A stretch of 38,003 nt of DNA from an uncultured Bacteroidales bacterium (GCA_937896895.1 CALBNV010000096.1:1-38003); one strand, 5' to 3'; positions 24,544 to 32,578 are shown, counted from the stretch's first letter. The notes: generated from the letters alone by a model not told the origin. Program-made: numbers and translations.

Positions 24544-25608
24544 TCAGATGATATTCACTTCGGGGCTTATATCTATGCCGAATTTTTCCTTGACGGAATG
24601 TTGGATTTTCTCCATCAACTCTATGATTTCCAACGGCTTCCCTGAACCATAATGAACCAGGACAAGTGCCTGTTTGTCCCAAACACCCACATGGTTCTCA
24701 CGGTAACCTTTCCACCCTGCCTTGTCGATGAGCCAGCCCGTAGGAACTTTCACTTCTTGTCCATTGACTGGATATGACGGCATCTCTGGATATAAAGCCT
24801 TTAGTTTCAAATACTTATCCATACTTATAATGGCGTTCTGGAAGAAACTCCCCGCACTCCCGACAACTCCGACTTCCGGCAGCTTCTCTTTCCTTATCTC
24901 CTTGACGGAATCTGCGACATCTTGAATCGTTGGGTTTGTTATGTTTTTGGAAATCAGATTGTTACGGATATTTCCGTAATCTAATTTCAACTCGCCGTTC
25001 TTTTTCAAAACAAAATCAACGGCAAAAATTAAAGGACAAAAAGTCGTATTCGCTTCGCGCCCTTTTAACTTTCTACTTTTAACTTTTAACTCCTTGAAGA
25101 CGCTGCTCCTGTACGAAAATTTGCATTCTTCATTAGTGAAAACTTTAGTCTCGCCAGATGCCAGATTGATCGTATGTACTTGATAGATAACGTCTTTGAC
25201 CTCTGCGCCGTATGCTCCGATGTTTTGCACCGGCGCAGCCCCGACCTTTCCGGGGATGTCGGAGAGGTTCTCAAGACCGTAAAGTTTTTCCGCGACCGTT
25301 AAGTCAACGAAGTCTTTCCAGACCTCACCGCTGAAACATCTGATAACCTTTTGATTTTCAGTGTCTTCAATGGTTTCAACGCCTTTGAAGTTGGGGTAAA
25401 CGACGAAACCGTCGTAAACGTCATTTCTGAAGAGAACGTTGCTTCCACCACTTAAAATCAAGACATGGTCTTCATCAAAACATTGCCTGAAAATGTTGTT
25501 TTCAAGCAATAAACGCACGTCATCAGGCGTTTTCAGTTCCTGAAAATACTTGGCCTTGACATCGAAGCCGAATGTGTTAAGCTCTCGCAAAGAGAAGTCT
25601 TTTTCCAT
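24544..25608 (-). CDS. murB: UDP-N-acetylenolpyruvoylglucosamine reductase
   Basis: MurB reduces UDP-GlcNAc-enolpyruvate to UDP-MurNAc with NADPH and FAD, in peptidoglycan precursor synthesis. At 354 residues it is about 12 longer than the E. coli-type (type I) enzyme it resembles. FAD motifs are LSGGSNVLF (52-60) and IPGKVGAAPVQNIGAYG (118-134). Active-site residues are Tyr166-Arg167 in YRSS, Ser254 in GSAGSFF and Glu350 in SPEVNII; all are present. Residues 173-186 (ELKVKSRKLKGREA) are encoded by a 43-bp dispersed repeat inserted in frame in the loop after YRSSVFK, which accounts for the extra length. The gene is probably functional. Confidence 0.95.
   Translation of the reverse strand: MEKDFSLRELNTFGFDVKAKYFQELKTPDDVRLLLENNIFRQCFDEDHVLILSGGSNVLFRNDVYDGFVVYPNFKGVETIEDTENQKVIRCFSGEVWKDFVDLTVAEKLYGLENLSDIPGKVGAAPVQNIGAYGAEVKDVIYQVHTINLASGETKVFTNEECKFSYRSSVFKELKVKSRKLKGREANTTFCPLIFAVDFVLKKNGELKLDYGNIRNNLISKNITNPTIQDVADSVKEIRKEKLPEVGVVGSAGSFFQNAIISMDKYLKLKALYPEMPSYPVNGQEVKVPTGWLIDKAGWKGYRENHVGVWDKQALVLVHYGSGKPLEIIELMEKIQHSVKEKFGIDISPEVNII
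25050..25092 (-). repeat. 43-bp dispersed repeat inside murB
   Basis: On the minus strand it reads GAGTTAAAAGTTAAAAGT, then AGAAAGTTAAAAGG and GCGCGAAGCGA. It differs from the copy at 29475-29517 at only two of 43 positions, and is in frame with murB. Confidence 0.92.
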
Positions 25609-25623
25609 TTGTCAAAAATTTTT

Positions 25624-25672
25624 CAAAATTAGATAAAATTTGTCAAACGTCAGTATAAAATTTCTAATTTTG
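25624..25672. promoter_or_regulatory. Divergent promoter region of murB and the GT4 gene
   Basis: TAATTTTG occurs on the minus strand at 25624-25631, ending 15 bases before murB, and on the plus strand at 25665-25672, ending 21 bases before the glycosyltransferase start. TTTG at 25639-25642 with a 22-base spacer can serve the plus promoter. The two promoters are close enough to interfere with each other. Confidence 0.55.
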
Positions 25673-25693
25673 ACGCTTTAAATTTACAAGGTA

Positions 25694-26809
25694 TTGAAAC
25701 GTGTTATTGTATCGGTAATCAATGACTTAGTAACAGACCAGAGGGTCAATAAGTCGTGCTTGACGTTGCAGAAGGCTGGCTTCGACGTGCTTTTGGTCGG
25801 TCGCCGCCAACGCAAGTCGCCGCCGATGGACATCCGTACGTACAAGTCTCACCGCATGAAACTGATTTTTGAGAAGGGACCGCTTTTCTATGCTGAATAC
25901 AACATGAGACTTTTCTTGTTTTTGCTGTTTCATCGCGCTAACTGTTTGCTCTCCAATGATTTGGATACATTGCTTCCGAATTTCTGGATTTCAAAACTAA
26001 AAAGGATAAAACTGATATACGACAGCCATGAATATTTCACCGAAGTGCCGGAATTGGTGAACAGACCGAAGGTGCAGAAAGTGTGGAAACGCATTGAGGA
26101 ATATGTTGTTCCAAAACTTCCGGAAATGATAACAGTCTGTAAATCAATCGCTGACATGTTCCATGAAAAGTATGGCATTGATGTTCATGTGATTAGAAAT
26201 ATCCCGATGAGGAAGATGCTGCCGTCGTCGGCGACGCGTGAGGAAGTCGGCCTCGACCCGGAGAAACACATTCTTTTGCTTCAAGGTTCAGGGATAAATA
26301 TCCATCGCGGCTCGGAGGAACTTGTCGAAGCGATGCGTTATCTTGATGACTGTCAGCTTGTTATAATCGGTGGGGGAGACGTGCTTCCGATTCTGAAAGA
26401 GAAGGTCGCACAGAATCATTGGGATGAAAAAGTGAAGTTCTTCCCTCGTATGCCTTACCAGAAAATGATGGCGATAACGCAGCTTGCCGAACTCGGGTTC
26501 ACTCTTGACAAGGATACAAACCTGAATTACCGTTTCAGTTTGCCGAACAAACTTTTTGATTACATTCAGGCCGGCGTGCCTGTCGTGGCATCGCATCTCG
26601 TTGAAATTGAACGGATTGTGAGAAATTACAATATCGGTATGTTTGTGGAGAGTCACGAGCCGCAGTCAATCGCCGAAACAATAGAAAATGCTTTGAACGA
26701 CAAGGATTCGTTGGCGTCGTGGAAACAGAATCTTACCATCGCGGCCCGTGAGCTGTGCTGGGAAAACGAAGAGAAGGTGTTGCTCGATATTTATGAGAAA
26801 TATGTCTGA
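25694..26809 (+). CDS. GT4-like glycosyltransferase
   Basis: A 371-residue cytoplasmic, GT-B fold protein. The N-terminal Rossmann half has VINDLVTDQRVNKSCLTL and LIYDSHEYFTE. The C-terminal half has the sugar-nucleotide region ILLLQGSGINIHRGSEELVE, VIIGGGD, and the segment SLPNKLFDYIQAGVPVVAS, which fits the EX7E-like donor-binding motif of GT4 enzymes. It likely adds a sugar to a lipid-linked surface glycan; donor and acceptor cannot be told. The start is TTG at 25694: no ATG is near, and the promoter at 25665-25672 excludes anything further upstream. It overlaps the next glycosyltransferase gene by 8 bp. Confidence 0.88.
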   Translation: MKRVIVSVINDLVTDQRVNKSCLTLQKAGFDVLLVGRRQRKSPPMDIRTYKSHRMKLIFEKGPLFYAEYNMRLFLFLLFHRANCLLSNDLDTLLPNFWISKLKRIKLIYDSHEYFTEVPELVNRPKVQKVWKRIEEYVVPKLPEMITVCKSIADMFHEKYGIDVHVIRNIPMRKMLPSSATREEVGLDPEKHILLLQGSGINIHRGSEELVEAMRYLDDCQLVIIGGGDVLPILKEKVAQNHWDEKVKFFPRMPYQKMMAITQLAELGFTLDKDTNLNYRFSLPNKLFDYIQAGVPVVASHLVEIERIVRNYNIGMFVESHEPQSIAETIENALNDKDSLASWKQNLTIAARELCWENEEKVLLDIYEKYV

Positions 26810-27923
26810 TAATCATATACATATCGTCAGTTTTGACGTGCCGTACCCTGCAAATTACGGCGGTGTCATCGATGTCTTTTTCAAACTGAAGGCGTTGTCG
26901 GAGCGTGGGGTGAAAGTCCATCTTCACACCTTCGAATACGGACGCGAGCATTCGCCTGTCCTGAAAAAACTGTGCTTTTCGGTGAATTATTACAAACGCG
27001 ACACTTCGTTCAATAAGTCGTTGCAACGTCTGCCTTATATCGTAACGTCAAGATTGTCAAAGGATTTGATGTGGAATCTTCAGAAAGACAACCATCCGAT
27101 CCTGCTTGAGGGACTGCATTGCTGCGGCGTGTTGTTAGACGAGTCGATGGCAGGCAGAAAGGTTTTTGTCAGGACTCACAACGTCGAACATGATTATTAC
27201 AGACTGCTTGCGAAAAGCGAGAAGAACCTGTACAAGAGAGTGTTTTTTGTGGCAGAATCCGCGAGACTGCGGAGGTTTGAGCCGATTCTGAACAGGGCGA
27301 GCGGCATTTTGGCAATCTCAAATAATGATTTCGAATATTTCAGTCATCGTTATAAAAATGTCAATTTGATACCGGCATACAATGGCTTTGAAGAGGTGAA
27401 TGTCGTTGAAGGTCAAGGTGATTATGTGCTTTATCACGGGAAACTTGATGTTGCTGAGAACTATAATGCCGCCGAGTTTCTTGTGAAAAAGGTGTTCAAC
27501 GACATTGACGTGAAATTGAAGATTGCGGGCATGAATCCGCCGGAGCATCTTGTCGCATTGGCCGCTGAAAATCATAATGTTGAGCTGATTCCGAATCCTG
27601 ACGATAATCTGATGCAGAATCTGATACGTAATGCGCATATCAACATTCTTGTCACAGCTCAAGCCACGGGTTTGAAGCTGAAACTCCTGAACGCATTGTT
27701 CAACGGGCGCTACTGCGTGGTTAATTCAAAGATGGTTGACGGTTTGAATGTCAATGGTTTATGTGTAGTTGCTGATTCTGCTGACGAGATGAAGACTGTC
27801 ATTTTAAGTTTGATGGACAAGCCGTTTTCCAAAGAGCAGATCTCAATCAGAAAGAGTAGGATGGGCGATTTTTATGATGCGTCGCGTGCCACCGATAAGC
27901 TGTTGTCGGTGTTATTTGGATGA
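26802..27923 (+). CDS. Second GT4-like glycosyltransferase
   Basis: A 373-residue GT-B-like protein starting at ATG 26802 inside the end of the previous gene; ATG 26793 is an alternative. The N-terminus IHIVSFDVPYPANYGGVID is typical of glycosyltransferases that bind the acceptor near a Gly-Gly turn. FVRTHNVEHDYY follows, then GDYVLYHGKLDVAENYNAA (start of the C-terminal half) and the donor-site region LKLKLLNALFNGRYCVVN, where the usual Glu pair is not obvious. It should act together with the coupled enzyme upstream in a surface glycan pathway. Its 3-prime end overlaps ftsE, on the opposite strand, by 12 bp. Confidence 0.83.
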   Translation: MSDNHIHIVSFDVPYPANYGGVIDVFFKLKALSERGVKVHLHTFEYGREHSPVLKKLCFSVNYYKRDTSFNKSLQRLPYIVTSRLSKDLMWNLQKDNHPILLEGLHCCGVLLDESMAGRKVFVRTHNVEHDYYRLLAKSEKNLYKRVFFVAESARLRRFEPILNRASGILAISNNDFEYFSHRYKNVNLIPAYNGFEEVNVVEGQGDYVLYHGKLDVAENYNAAEFLVKKVFNDIDVKLKIAGMNPPEHLVALAAENHNVELIPNPDDNLMQNLIRNAHINILVTAQATGLKLKLLNALFNGRYCVVNSKMVDGLNVNGLCVVADSADEMKTVILSLMDKPFSKEQISIRKSRMGDFYDASRATDKLLSVLFG

Positions 27924-28580
27924 CTCCACCGTGCCGTTGATGCAGTTAAGCACTCGCGAAGGATATTTCAGAATGAGGTTGTAGTTATGTGTCGCCATCA
28001 GGATTGTCGTGTCTTGGTTGCGTATTTTCAAGAAGAGTCTCATGATGTCGTTTGTCGTGTCAGGGTCGAGGTTGCCGGTCGGCTCGTCTGCCAAAATGAC
28101 ATCAGGGTTGTTTAGCAGCGCCCTTGCGATGGCGATGCCTTGTTGCTCACCTCCCGACAGCTGGTGTGGCATTGATTTCAATTTGTCTTGTAAACCAACG
28201 AGTTGCAGAACGTCATCGATGCGTCTTGCGATGGATTGCTCGTCATCCCAGCCGGTGGCTTTCAGGACAAACGACAAGTTCTGCTCGACATTCCTGTCAT
28301 AAAGAAGTTGGAAATCCTGGAACACGATGCCTATCTTTCTTCTGAGGAATGGTATGTCTTTCCGTTTTATTTCATTCAGGTTTAAGCCGGCGATGTTGAA
28401 GATGCCGTCTTTCGCGGGCAGCTCGGCGTACAGGGTCTTGAGGAGCGTTGACTTGCCCGAGCCGCTTTTCCCGATGAGATACACGAACTCGCCTCGACCG
28501 ACTTCAAGGTTTATGTCTTTGAGAATCAGGTTCTCGTGTTGAAAGACCGAGCCGTTTTTTATTGAGATGACGTTTCCCAT
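27912..28580 (-). CDS. ftsE: Cell division ABC ATPase FtsE
   Basis: FtsE, with the membrane protein FtsX, drives activation of peptidoglycan hydrolases at the division site. The 222 residues match the family: Walker A GKSGSGKS (about 37-44), Q-loop FQDFQLLYDRNVEQNLSF, signature LSGGEQQ, Walker B VILADEPTGNLD, and H-loop MATHNYNLI. The residue after LSGGEQQ is Gly where most members have Arg (LSGGEQQR). No ftsX lies next to it in this window. The start is the ATG at 28580, 14 bases after a TATCTTTG box. Confidence 0.9.
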   Translation of the reverse strand: MGNVISIKNGSVFQHENLILKDINLEVGRGEFVYLIGKSGSGKSTLLKTLYAELPAKDGIFNIAGLNLNEIKRKDIPFLRRKIGIVFQDFQLLYDRNVEQNLSFVLKATGWDDEQSIARRIDDVLQLVGLQDKLKSMPHQLSGGEQQGIAIARALLNNPDVILADEPTGNLDPDTTNDIMRLFLKIRNQDTTILMATHNYNLILKYPSRVLNCINGTVESSK

Positions 28581-28594
28581 AATAAAAATTTTTG

Positions 28595-28602
28595 CAAAGA
28601 TA
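28595..28602 (-). promoter_or_regulatory. -7 box of ftsE
   Basis: TATCTTTG on the minus strand fits TAnnTTTG and ends 14 bases before the ftsE ATG. The hairpin region at 28613-28669 lies where the -33 element would be. Confidence 0.55.
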
Positions 28603-28612
28603 AATTTTTTTT

Positions 28613-28669
28613 ATGTGATGGCCTGCGGTCAATGTGAAAAATGTGTTGGCAGCCGTAAGGCCATCACAT
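28613..28669 (-). terminator. Terminator after the TPM gene, with an alternative longer hairpin
   Basis: On the minus strand, ATGTGATGGC (28660-28669) can pair with GCCAACACAT (28641-28650, one mismatch), which is followed by a T5 run at 28637-28641: an intrinsic terminator. The same 5-prime arm can instead form a perfect 12-bp stem with 28613-28624. The two structures exclude each other. Confidence 0.6.
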
Positions 28670-28671
28670 TA

Positions 28672-29472
28672 TTACCAGCTGCCGCTTGCGCCGCCTCCGC
28701 CGAAGTGACCGCCGCCGAACCCTCCGAAGCCTCCGCCGCCATAACCGCCGGAACCGCCGCTGAAACCGCCCCATCCGCTGCTGCGACTGCCGTTGTTCAA
28801 AATACTAAGCCAGAACAGCGTCCTCCAGATGTTGTGGTCGTCGCCTTTGCCCGACATCGTCCCTCCGTTGTTGCCTCTGCCCAAGATGCTTATGAGCAGG
28901 ACGATGAAGAAAATCGAGAATAGAAGAACCGCGACGCCTTCAACGTCGTCGCCGTCTTCGAGGTCTTCCGCCTTGAACTGCCCCGACACCAAACCCATTA
29001 TTATCGATGTGGCCTTGTCGATGGCCGTGTAATAGTCGTTTTCCTTGAACGATGGTATCATCACCTGCTCGATGATGCGTTTTGAAACGGCATCGGTCAC
29101 GAAAGGCTCGAGTCCGTAGCCGGTCTGAATGGTGACGCCGCCTTGCTCGTCGCCCTTCTTCGGCTTGATGAGGATGACGGCTCCGTTGTTCTCCTTGTGT
29201 CCTACGCCCCATTTCTCGCCGATCTGATATGCGAAGTCGGCGGTGGTGGTGCCGCCTAAATCATCGATGGTGACGACGCAAATCTGCGTTGAAGTGGTGT
29301 CGTTGAAACGCACGAGTTTGTTTTCAAGAAGCTGCTCCTGCTTGGCACTCAATACGTTGGCGAAGTCGTTGACCAATCTCGGCGGCACAGGCCTCGCTGG
29401 AATATCCTGCGCTGAAACGGAAAATGAGATGACAAAAAATGTTGCGGCGGCAAACCTACGAAGAAATGCCAT
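28672..29472 (-). CDS. TPM-domain membrane protein (YgcG family)
   Basis: A 266-residue exported protein. The ATG at 29472 gives a proper signal peptide (MAFLRRFAAATFFVISFSVSAQ without the last residue); the longer frame from 29523 only translates the 43-bp repeat. The TPM domain (about 30-150) has LVNDFANVLSAKQEQLLENKL, TTADFAYQIGEKWGVGHK, NNGAVILI and the TGYGLEPFVTDAV motif. A membrane helix follows (about 180-196, VAVLLFSIFFIVLLISI) and then a Gly/Ser-rich tail ending GGGGASGSW. TPM proteins are known in Bacteroidetes and plants; one plant member is linked to photosystem repair, but the bacterial role is unsettled. Third gene after lemA and the shorter TPM gene, a common arrangement. Confidence 0.88.
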   Translation of the reverse strand: MAFLRRFAAATFFVISFSVSAQDIPARPVPPRLVNDFANVLSAKQEQLLENKLVRFNDTTSTQICVVTIDDLGGTTTADFAYQIGEKWGVGHKENNGAVILIKPKKGDEQGGVTIQTGYGLEPFVTDAVSKRIIEQVMIPSFKENDYYTAIDKATSIIMGLVSGQFKAEDLEDGDDVEGVAVLLFSIFFIVLLISILGRGNNGGTMSGKGDDHNIWRTLFWLSILNNGSRSSGWGGFSGGSGGYGGGGFGGFGGGHFGGGGASGSW

Positions 29473-29474
29473 CG

Positions 29475-29517
29475 TCGCTTCGCGCCCTTTTAACTTTCCA
29501 CTTTTAACTTTCAACTC
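29475..29517 (-). repeat. 43-bp dispersed repeat as TPM gene spacer
   Basis: This copy nearly fills the 47-bp gap between the two TPM genes. It is 41/43 identical to the copy in murB (25050-25092) and related to the array at 9856-9881. Confidence 0.92.
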
Positions 29518-29519
29518 AT

Positions 29520-29966
29520 TCATGACTCCTCCTTCCCGAAAGAGATGTCGTCAGGCAGCTCGTTCACGTCGTCGCTCTGGTACGGGAAGAATGCTTTCAA
29601 TTTCTCGCCGACGCGCATGACGCCGTTGACCACGCCGCCGGTGAAGTCTCCTTCGCGGAAACATCTCGCCATCTCGTCTTTCACGTCGTTCCAGAAGTCA
29701 TGTTCAACAAGTCTGTTGATGCCTTCGTCGCCGATGATTGCGAATTTCCTGTCGGCAACGGCGAGATAAATCAGCACGCCGTTGCGGGCTGCTGTCTCTT
29801 TCATCTTCAACATGTTGAAAACCATCACGCTGCGGTCAAGGACATCGCCTTTGCAATGGTTTTCAACATGTACCCTGATCTCGCCGCTCGTGTTCAGTTC
29901 GGCGGCTTTGATGGCGTTGACAATCGTGTCTTGCTGCTCGGCACTAAAGAATTTTTTTGGATTCAT
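29520..29966 (-). CDS. Short TPM-domain protein
   Basis: A 148-residue protein consisting almost only of a TPM domain: MNPKKFFSAEQQDTIVNAIK, an ELNTSGEIRVHVEN strand, ARNGVLIYLAVADRKFAIIGD and the HDFWNDVKDEMARCFREGDF helix. It has no signal peptide or membrane helix, so it is likely cytoplasmic or on the inner face. The ATG at 29966 is preferred over 29993 because the family begins with this KKFF segment. It lies between lemA and the longer TPM gene. Paired long and short TPM genes after lemA are common in Bacteroidetes; the joint role is unknown. Confidence 0.87.
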   Translation of the reverse strand: MNPKKFFSAEQQDTIVNAIKAAELNTSGEIRVHVENHCKGDVLDRSVMVFNMLKMKETAARNGVLIYLAVADRKFAIIGDEGINRLVEHDFWNDVKDEMARCFREGDFTGGVVNGVMRVGEKLKAFFPYQSDDVNELPDDISFGKEES

Positions 29967-29998
29967 ACTAAACAAATTTGATTGCCATGGCAAAGGTG

Positions 29999-30041
29999 AA
30001 AAATGTGGTTGCCTGTGTCAAGTATGCGCAAGCAACCACAT
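29999..30041 (-). terminator. Intrinsic terminator after lemA
   Basis: On the minus strand a 10-bp perfect stem pairs ATGTGGTTGC (30032-30041) with GCAACCACAT (30003-30012), followed by a T5 run (29999-30003). The TPM genes downstream are probably reached by read-through. Confidence 0.75.
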
Positions 30042-30047
30042 CTTTAA

Positions 30048-30641
30048 TTAGAACTCAACTTTTGGTGCAACCTCGCTGCCGGCCGCCGCCTTGAAGTATC
30101 CGATCTTCTCGAAGTCGAACATGTTGGCGATGATGTTGCGCGGGAACGCTCTCACATATTGGTTGTATTCCCTCGCCCTGTCGTTGAATTTCTGACGCTC
30201 GACGGTGATTCTGTTCTCCGTGCCTTCAAGCTGTGACTGAAGCTCAAGGAAGTTCTGGTTGGCTTTGAGGTCGGGGTACTGCTCGACGCTGACGAGGAGT
30301 CTCGACAGTGCGCCTGACAGCTCGTCCTGCGCCGCCTGGAACCTCGCGATGTCTTCAGGCTCGAGGTCTGTCGGGTCGAGGGTGATGCCTGTGGCTTTGG
30401 CGCGTGCGTTGACGACATCCGTCAAGGTGCTGCTCTCGTGCTCGGCGTAGCCTTTCACTGTCGCCACGAGGTTCGGGATGAGGTCGGCCCTGCGCTGATA
30501 GACGTTCTCAACCTGCGCCCATTGCGCCTCGACGCCCTCCTGCTTCGAGACCATGCCGTTGTAACTGTTCTTAATCCAACCGAAGATTGCCAATACTGCA
30601 ACCACGATTACTACAATCCAGATGATTTTTTTCTTGTTCAT
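30048..30641 (-). CDS. lemA: LemA family protein
   Basis: A 197-residue protein with one N-terminal membrane helix (about 6-22, IWIVVIVVAVLAIFGW) and an all-helical cytoplasmic or periplasmic domain. Family marks are SYNGMVSKQEGVEAQWAQVE, YQRRADLIPNLVATVKGYA, and ERQKFNDRAREYNQYVRAFP near the end. LemA proteins are widespread, and their biochemical role is not settled; the name comes from a Listeria antigen. It is transcribed after htpG and before two TPM genes, the usual Bacteroidetes set. The 29-bp spacer to htpG is built of 8-bp repeats. Confidence 0.93.
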   Translation of the reverse strand: MNKKKIIWIVVIVVAVLAIFGWIKNSYNGMVSKQEGVEAQWAQVENVYQRRADLIPNLVATVKGYAEHESSTLTDVVNARAKATGITLDPTDLEPEDIARFQAAQDELSGALSRLLVSVEQYPDLKANQNFLELQSQLEGTENRITVERQKFNDRAREYNQYVRAFPRNIIANMFDFEKIGYFKAAAGSEVAPKVEF

Positions 30642-30644
30642 TTT

Positions 30645-30668
30645 TTTAGGTGTTTAGGTGATTAGGTG
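30645..30668. repeat. 8-bp tandem repeat forming the htpG-lemA spacer
   Basis: Plus strand TTTAGGTG, TTTAGGTG, ATTAGGTG: three 8-bp units that nearly fill the 29-bp gap between the two genes. A related CACCTAAA piece is at 9927-9940. Confidence 0.85.
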
Positions 30669-30670
30669 TC

Positions 30671-32578
30671 TTATATTCCTGCCAACTCCTTGAAGTTTCT
30701 CTTGATAAATTCGCTTAACTCTTTGCCTTTCAATAAATTCTTCGACAGACGTGCGAGGTCGTAAAGCTGGCTTATTGTGGCTTTCTGCTCTTCTTCGCTC
30801 TTGCCTGGCAGTGCTGCGATTGCCGGGTTGTTGGTGTTGAGCATCAGCGTGTAGTTGTCAGGCATGTCGCCCCACATCGCCATGCCGCCCATTTGGTTCA
30901 TCTCCTTGTAACGGCGCATCCACTCGTTCTGGATTATTTCGACAGGTGCGCTCTCTTCGTCCATCGTGCTGAACTCAACGTTGAAATGTGTCTTGTCGAT
31001 GATGTCTTCAAAGGCTTTCTTTACATCTTCCTTCTGCTTGTCGTCAAGTTTCGACTCTTTCTTATCTTCCTCTTTCTCAATGAGTTTGTCGATGGTGTTG
31101 GAGTCAACGCGGGCGAAAGATGTGTGCTCGAATTTCTGCTCGAAGTTGCTGATGAAGTGTGAGTCGAGCATCCCGTCGAGCATCAGGACGTTGTAGCCAC
31201 GTGCCTTGGCGTTCTCGATGTTGGTATATTGTTCGTCTTGGTTGGTGGCGTACAGATAAACCACGTTACCGTCCTTGTTCTTCTGCGTCTCCTCAATGAG
31301 TTTCTTGTATTCCTCGATGGTGTAATGCTTGCCGTCGGTGTCTTTGAAAAGCATGAACTTCTCGGCTCTCTCAAAGAACTTCGGGTCGGTGATCATTCCG
31401 TAGGTGATGAAAATCTTGATGTCGTCCCATTTCTTCTCGTAGTCCTCGCGGTCTTTCTTGAAGAGCTCCTCAAGTTTCTCGGCTACCTTTTTAGTGATAT
31501 AACCCGAAATCTTCTTCACGTTTTGGTCGTTCTGCAAGAACGAGCGGCTGACGTTGAGCGGGATGTCGGGCGAGTCGATGACGCCGTGGAGCAGGCTGAG
31601 GAAGTCGGGCAGAATGCCTTCTACTGAATCAGTTACAAAGACCTCGTTGCAGTAAAGCTGAATCTTGTTGCGCTGGAACTCGTATTTGTTGCTGATTTTC
31701 GGGAAGTAAAGGATTCCCGTGAGGTTGAACGGATAATCGACGTTCAGGTGGATGTGGAACAGCGGCTCGGTGAAGTTCATCGGGTACAGCGTGTGGTAGA
31801 AATCGTCGTATTCCTTGTCTTCGATTGAGCTTGGCGACTTCTTCCAGAGCGGCGCCACCTCGTTGATGATCCACGGTTTCTCGACCTCTTTGGTCTTCTG
31901 CTTGCCGTCCTTGTCGGTCTCGCCTTCAATCGGCTCCTGCACTTTCTTCGTGCCGAACTGAATCGGTGTTGACATGAACTTGCAGTATTTGTTCAGAAGC
32001 TCGCGGATCTTGCCTTCTTCGAGGAAGTCGGCGCAGTCGTCCGAAACATAAAGGATTACGTCGGTCCCGCGGTTGCCTTTCATAATAGGATTCATCGTAT
32101 ATTCCGGCGAGCCGTCGCATTCCCAGATGACGCCTTTCTCGTCGGCGGCCTGCTTGTATGACTTGGTTATCAGCGAGACTTTCGACGACACCATGAACGC
32201 CGAGTAGAAGCCGAGGCCGAAGTGTCCGATGATGTTGGCCGACTCCGCCTCGCTGTTTGTCTTGAATTTCTCCACGAACTCCGTCGCGCCGGAGAAAGCG
32301 ATCTGGTTGATGTATTTATCGACTTCCTCCTCTGTCATGCCGATGCCGTTGTCGCGCACGGTGATGGTCTTCTTCTTCTTGTCAACCTCCACGTGAATCG
32401 TCAGGTCGCCGAGGTCGCCGGTGAATTCGCCGGCGGAGGCGAGGGTCTTCAACTTGCTTGTGGCATCGACTGCGTTGCTGATTATCTCACGCAGAAATAT
32501 CTCATTTTCAGAATATAAGAACTTTTTGATCACCGGAAAAATGTTCTCGGTTTTTACTCCAATAGATCCTGTTTGCAT
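30671..32578 (-). CDS. htpG: Molecular chaperone HtpG (Hsp90)
   Basis: HtpG is the bacterial Hsp90, a cytoplasmic ATP-driven chaperone acting as a dimer. The 635-residue length fits. The GHKL ATPase motifs are complete: EIISNAVDATSKL (31-43, with catalytic Glu31 and Asn35), DNGIGM (76-81) and GHFGLGFYS (118-126). The middle domain has the conserved NVSRSFLQND (Arg contacts the ATP gamma-phosphate), and a C-terminal dimerisation domain follows. The charged linker is short (GETDKDGKQKTKEVE, about 217-231). Transcribed from a good promoter at 32644-32674 and followed by lemA and TPM genes. No CIRCE-like element was seen. Confidence 0.97.
   Translation of the reverse strand: MQTGSIGVKTENIFPVIKKFLYSENEIFLREIISNAVDATSKLKTLASAGEFTGDLGDLTIHVEVDKKKKTITVRDNGIGMTEEEVDKYINQIAFSGATEFVEKFKTNSEAESANIIGHFGLGFYSAFMVSSKVSLITKSYKQAADEKGVIWECDGSPEYTMNPIMKGNRGTDVILYVSDDCADFLEEGKIRELLNKYCKFMSTPIQFGTKKVQEPIEGETDKDGKQKTKEVEKPWIINEVAPLWKKSPSSIEDKEYDDFYHTLYPMNFTEPLFHIHLNVDYPFNLTGILYFPKISNKYEFQRNKIQLYCNEVFVTDSVEGILPDFLSLLHGVIDSPDIPLNVSRSFLQNDQNVKKISGYITKKVAEKLEELFKKDREDYEKKWDDIKIFITYGMITDPKFFERAEKFMLFKDTDGKHYTIEEYKKLIEETQKNKDGNVVYLYATNQDEQYTNIENAKARGYNVLMLDGMLDSHFISNFEQKFEHTSFARVDSNTIDKLIEKEEDKKESKLDDKQKEDVKKAFEDIIDKTHFNVEFSTMDEESAPVEIIQNEWMRRYKEMNQMGGMAMWGDMPDNYTLMLNTNNPAIAALPGKSEEEQKATISQLYDLARLSKNLLKGKELSEFIKRNFKELAGI

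Noticed and set aside
28672..28800. Plus-strand open frames rich in Ala and Thr opposite the TPM gene tail.
   Set aside because: They are the complement of Gly/Ser-rich codons of the TPM protein.
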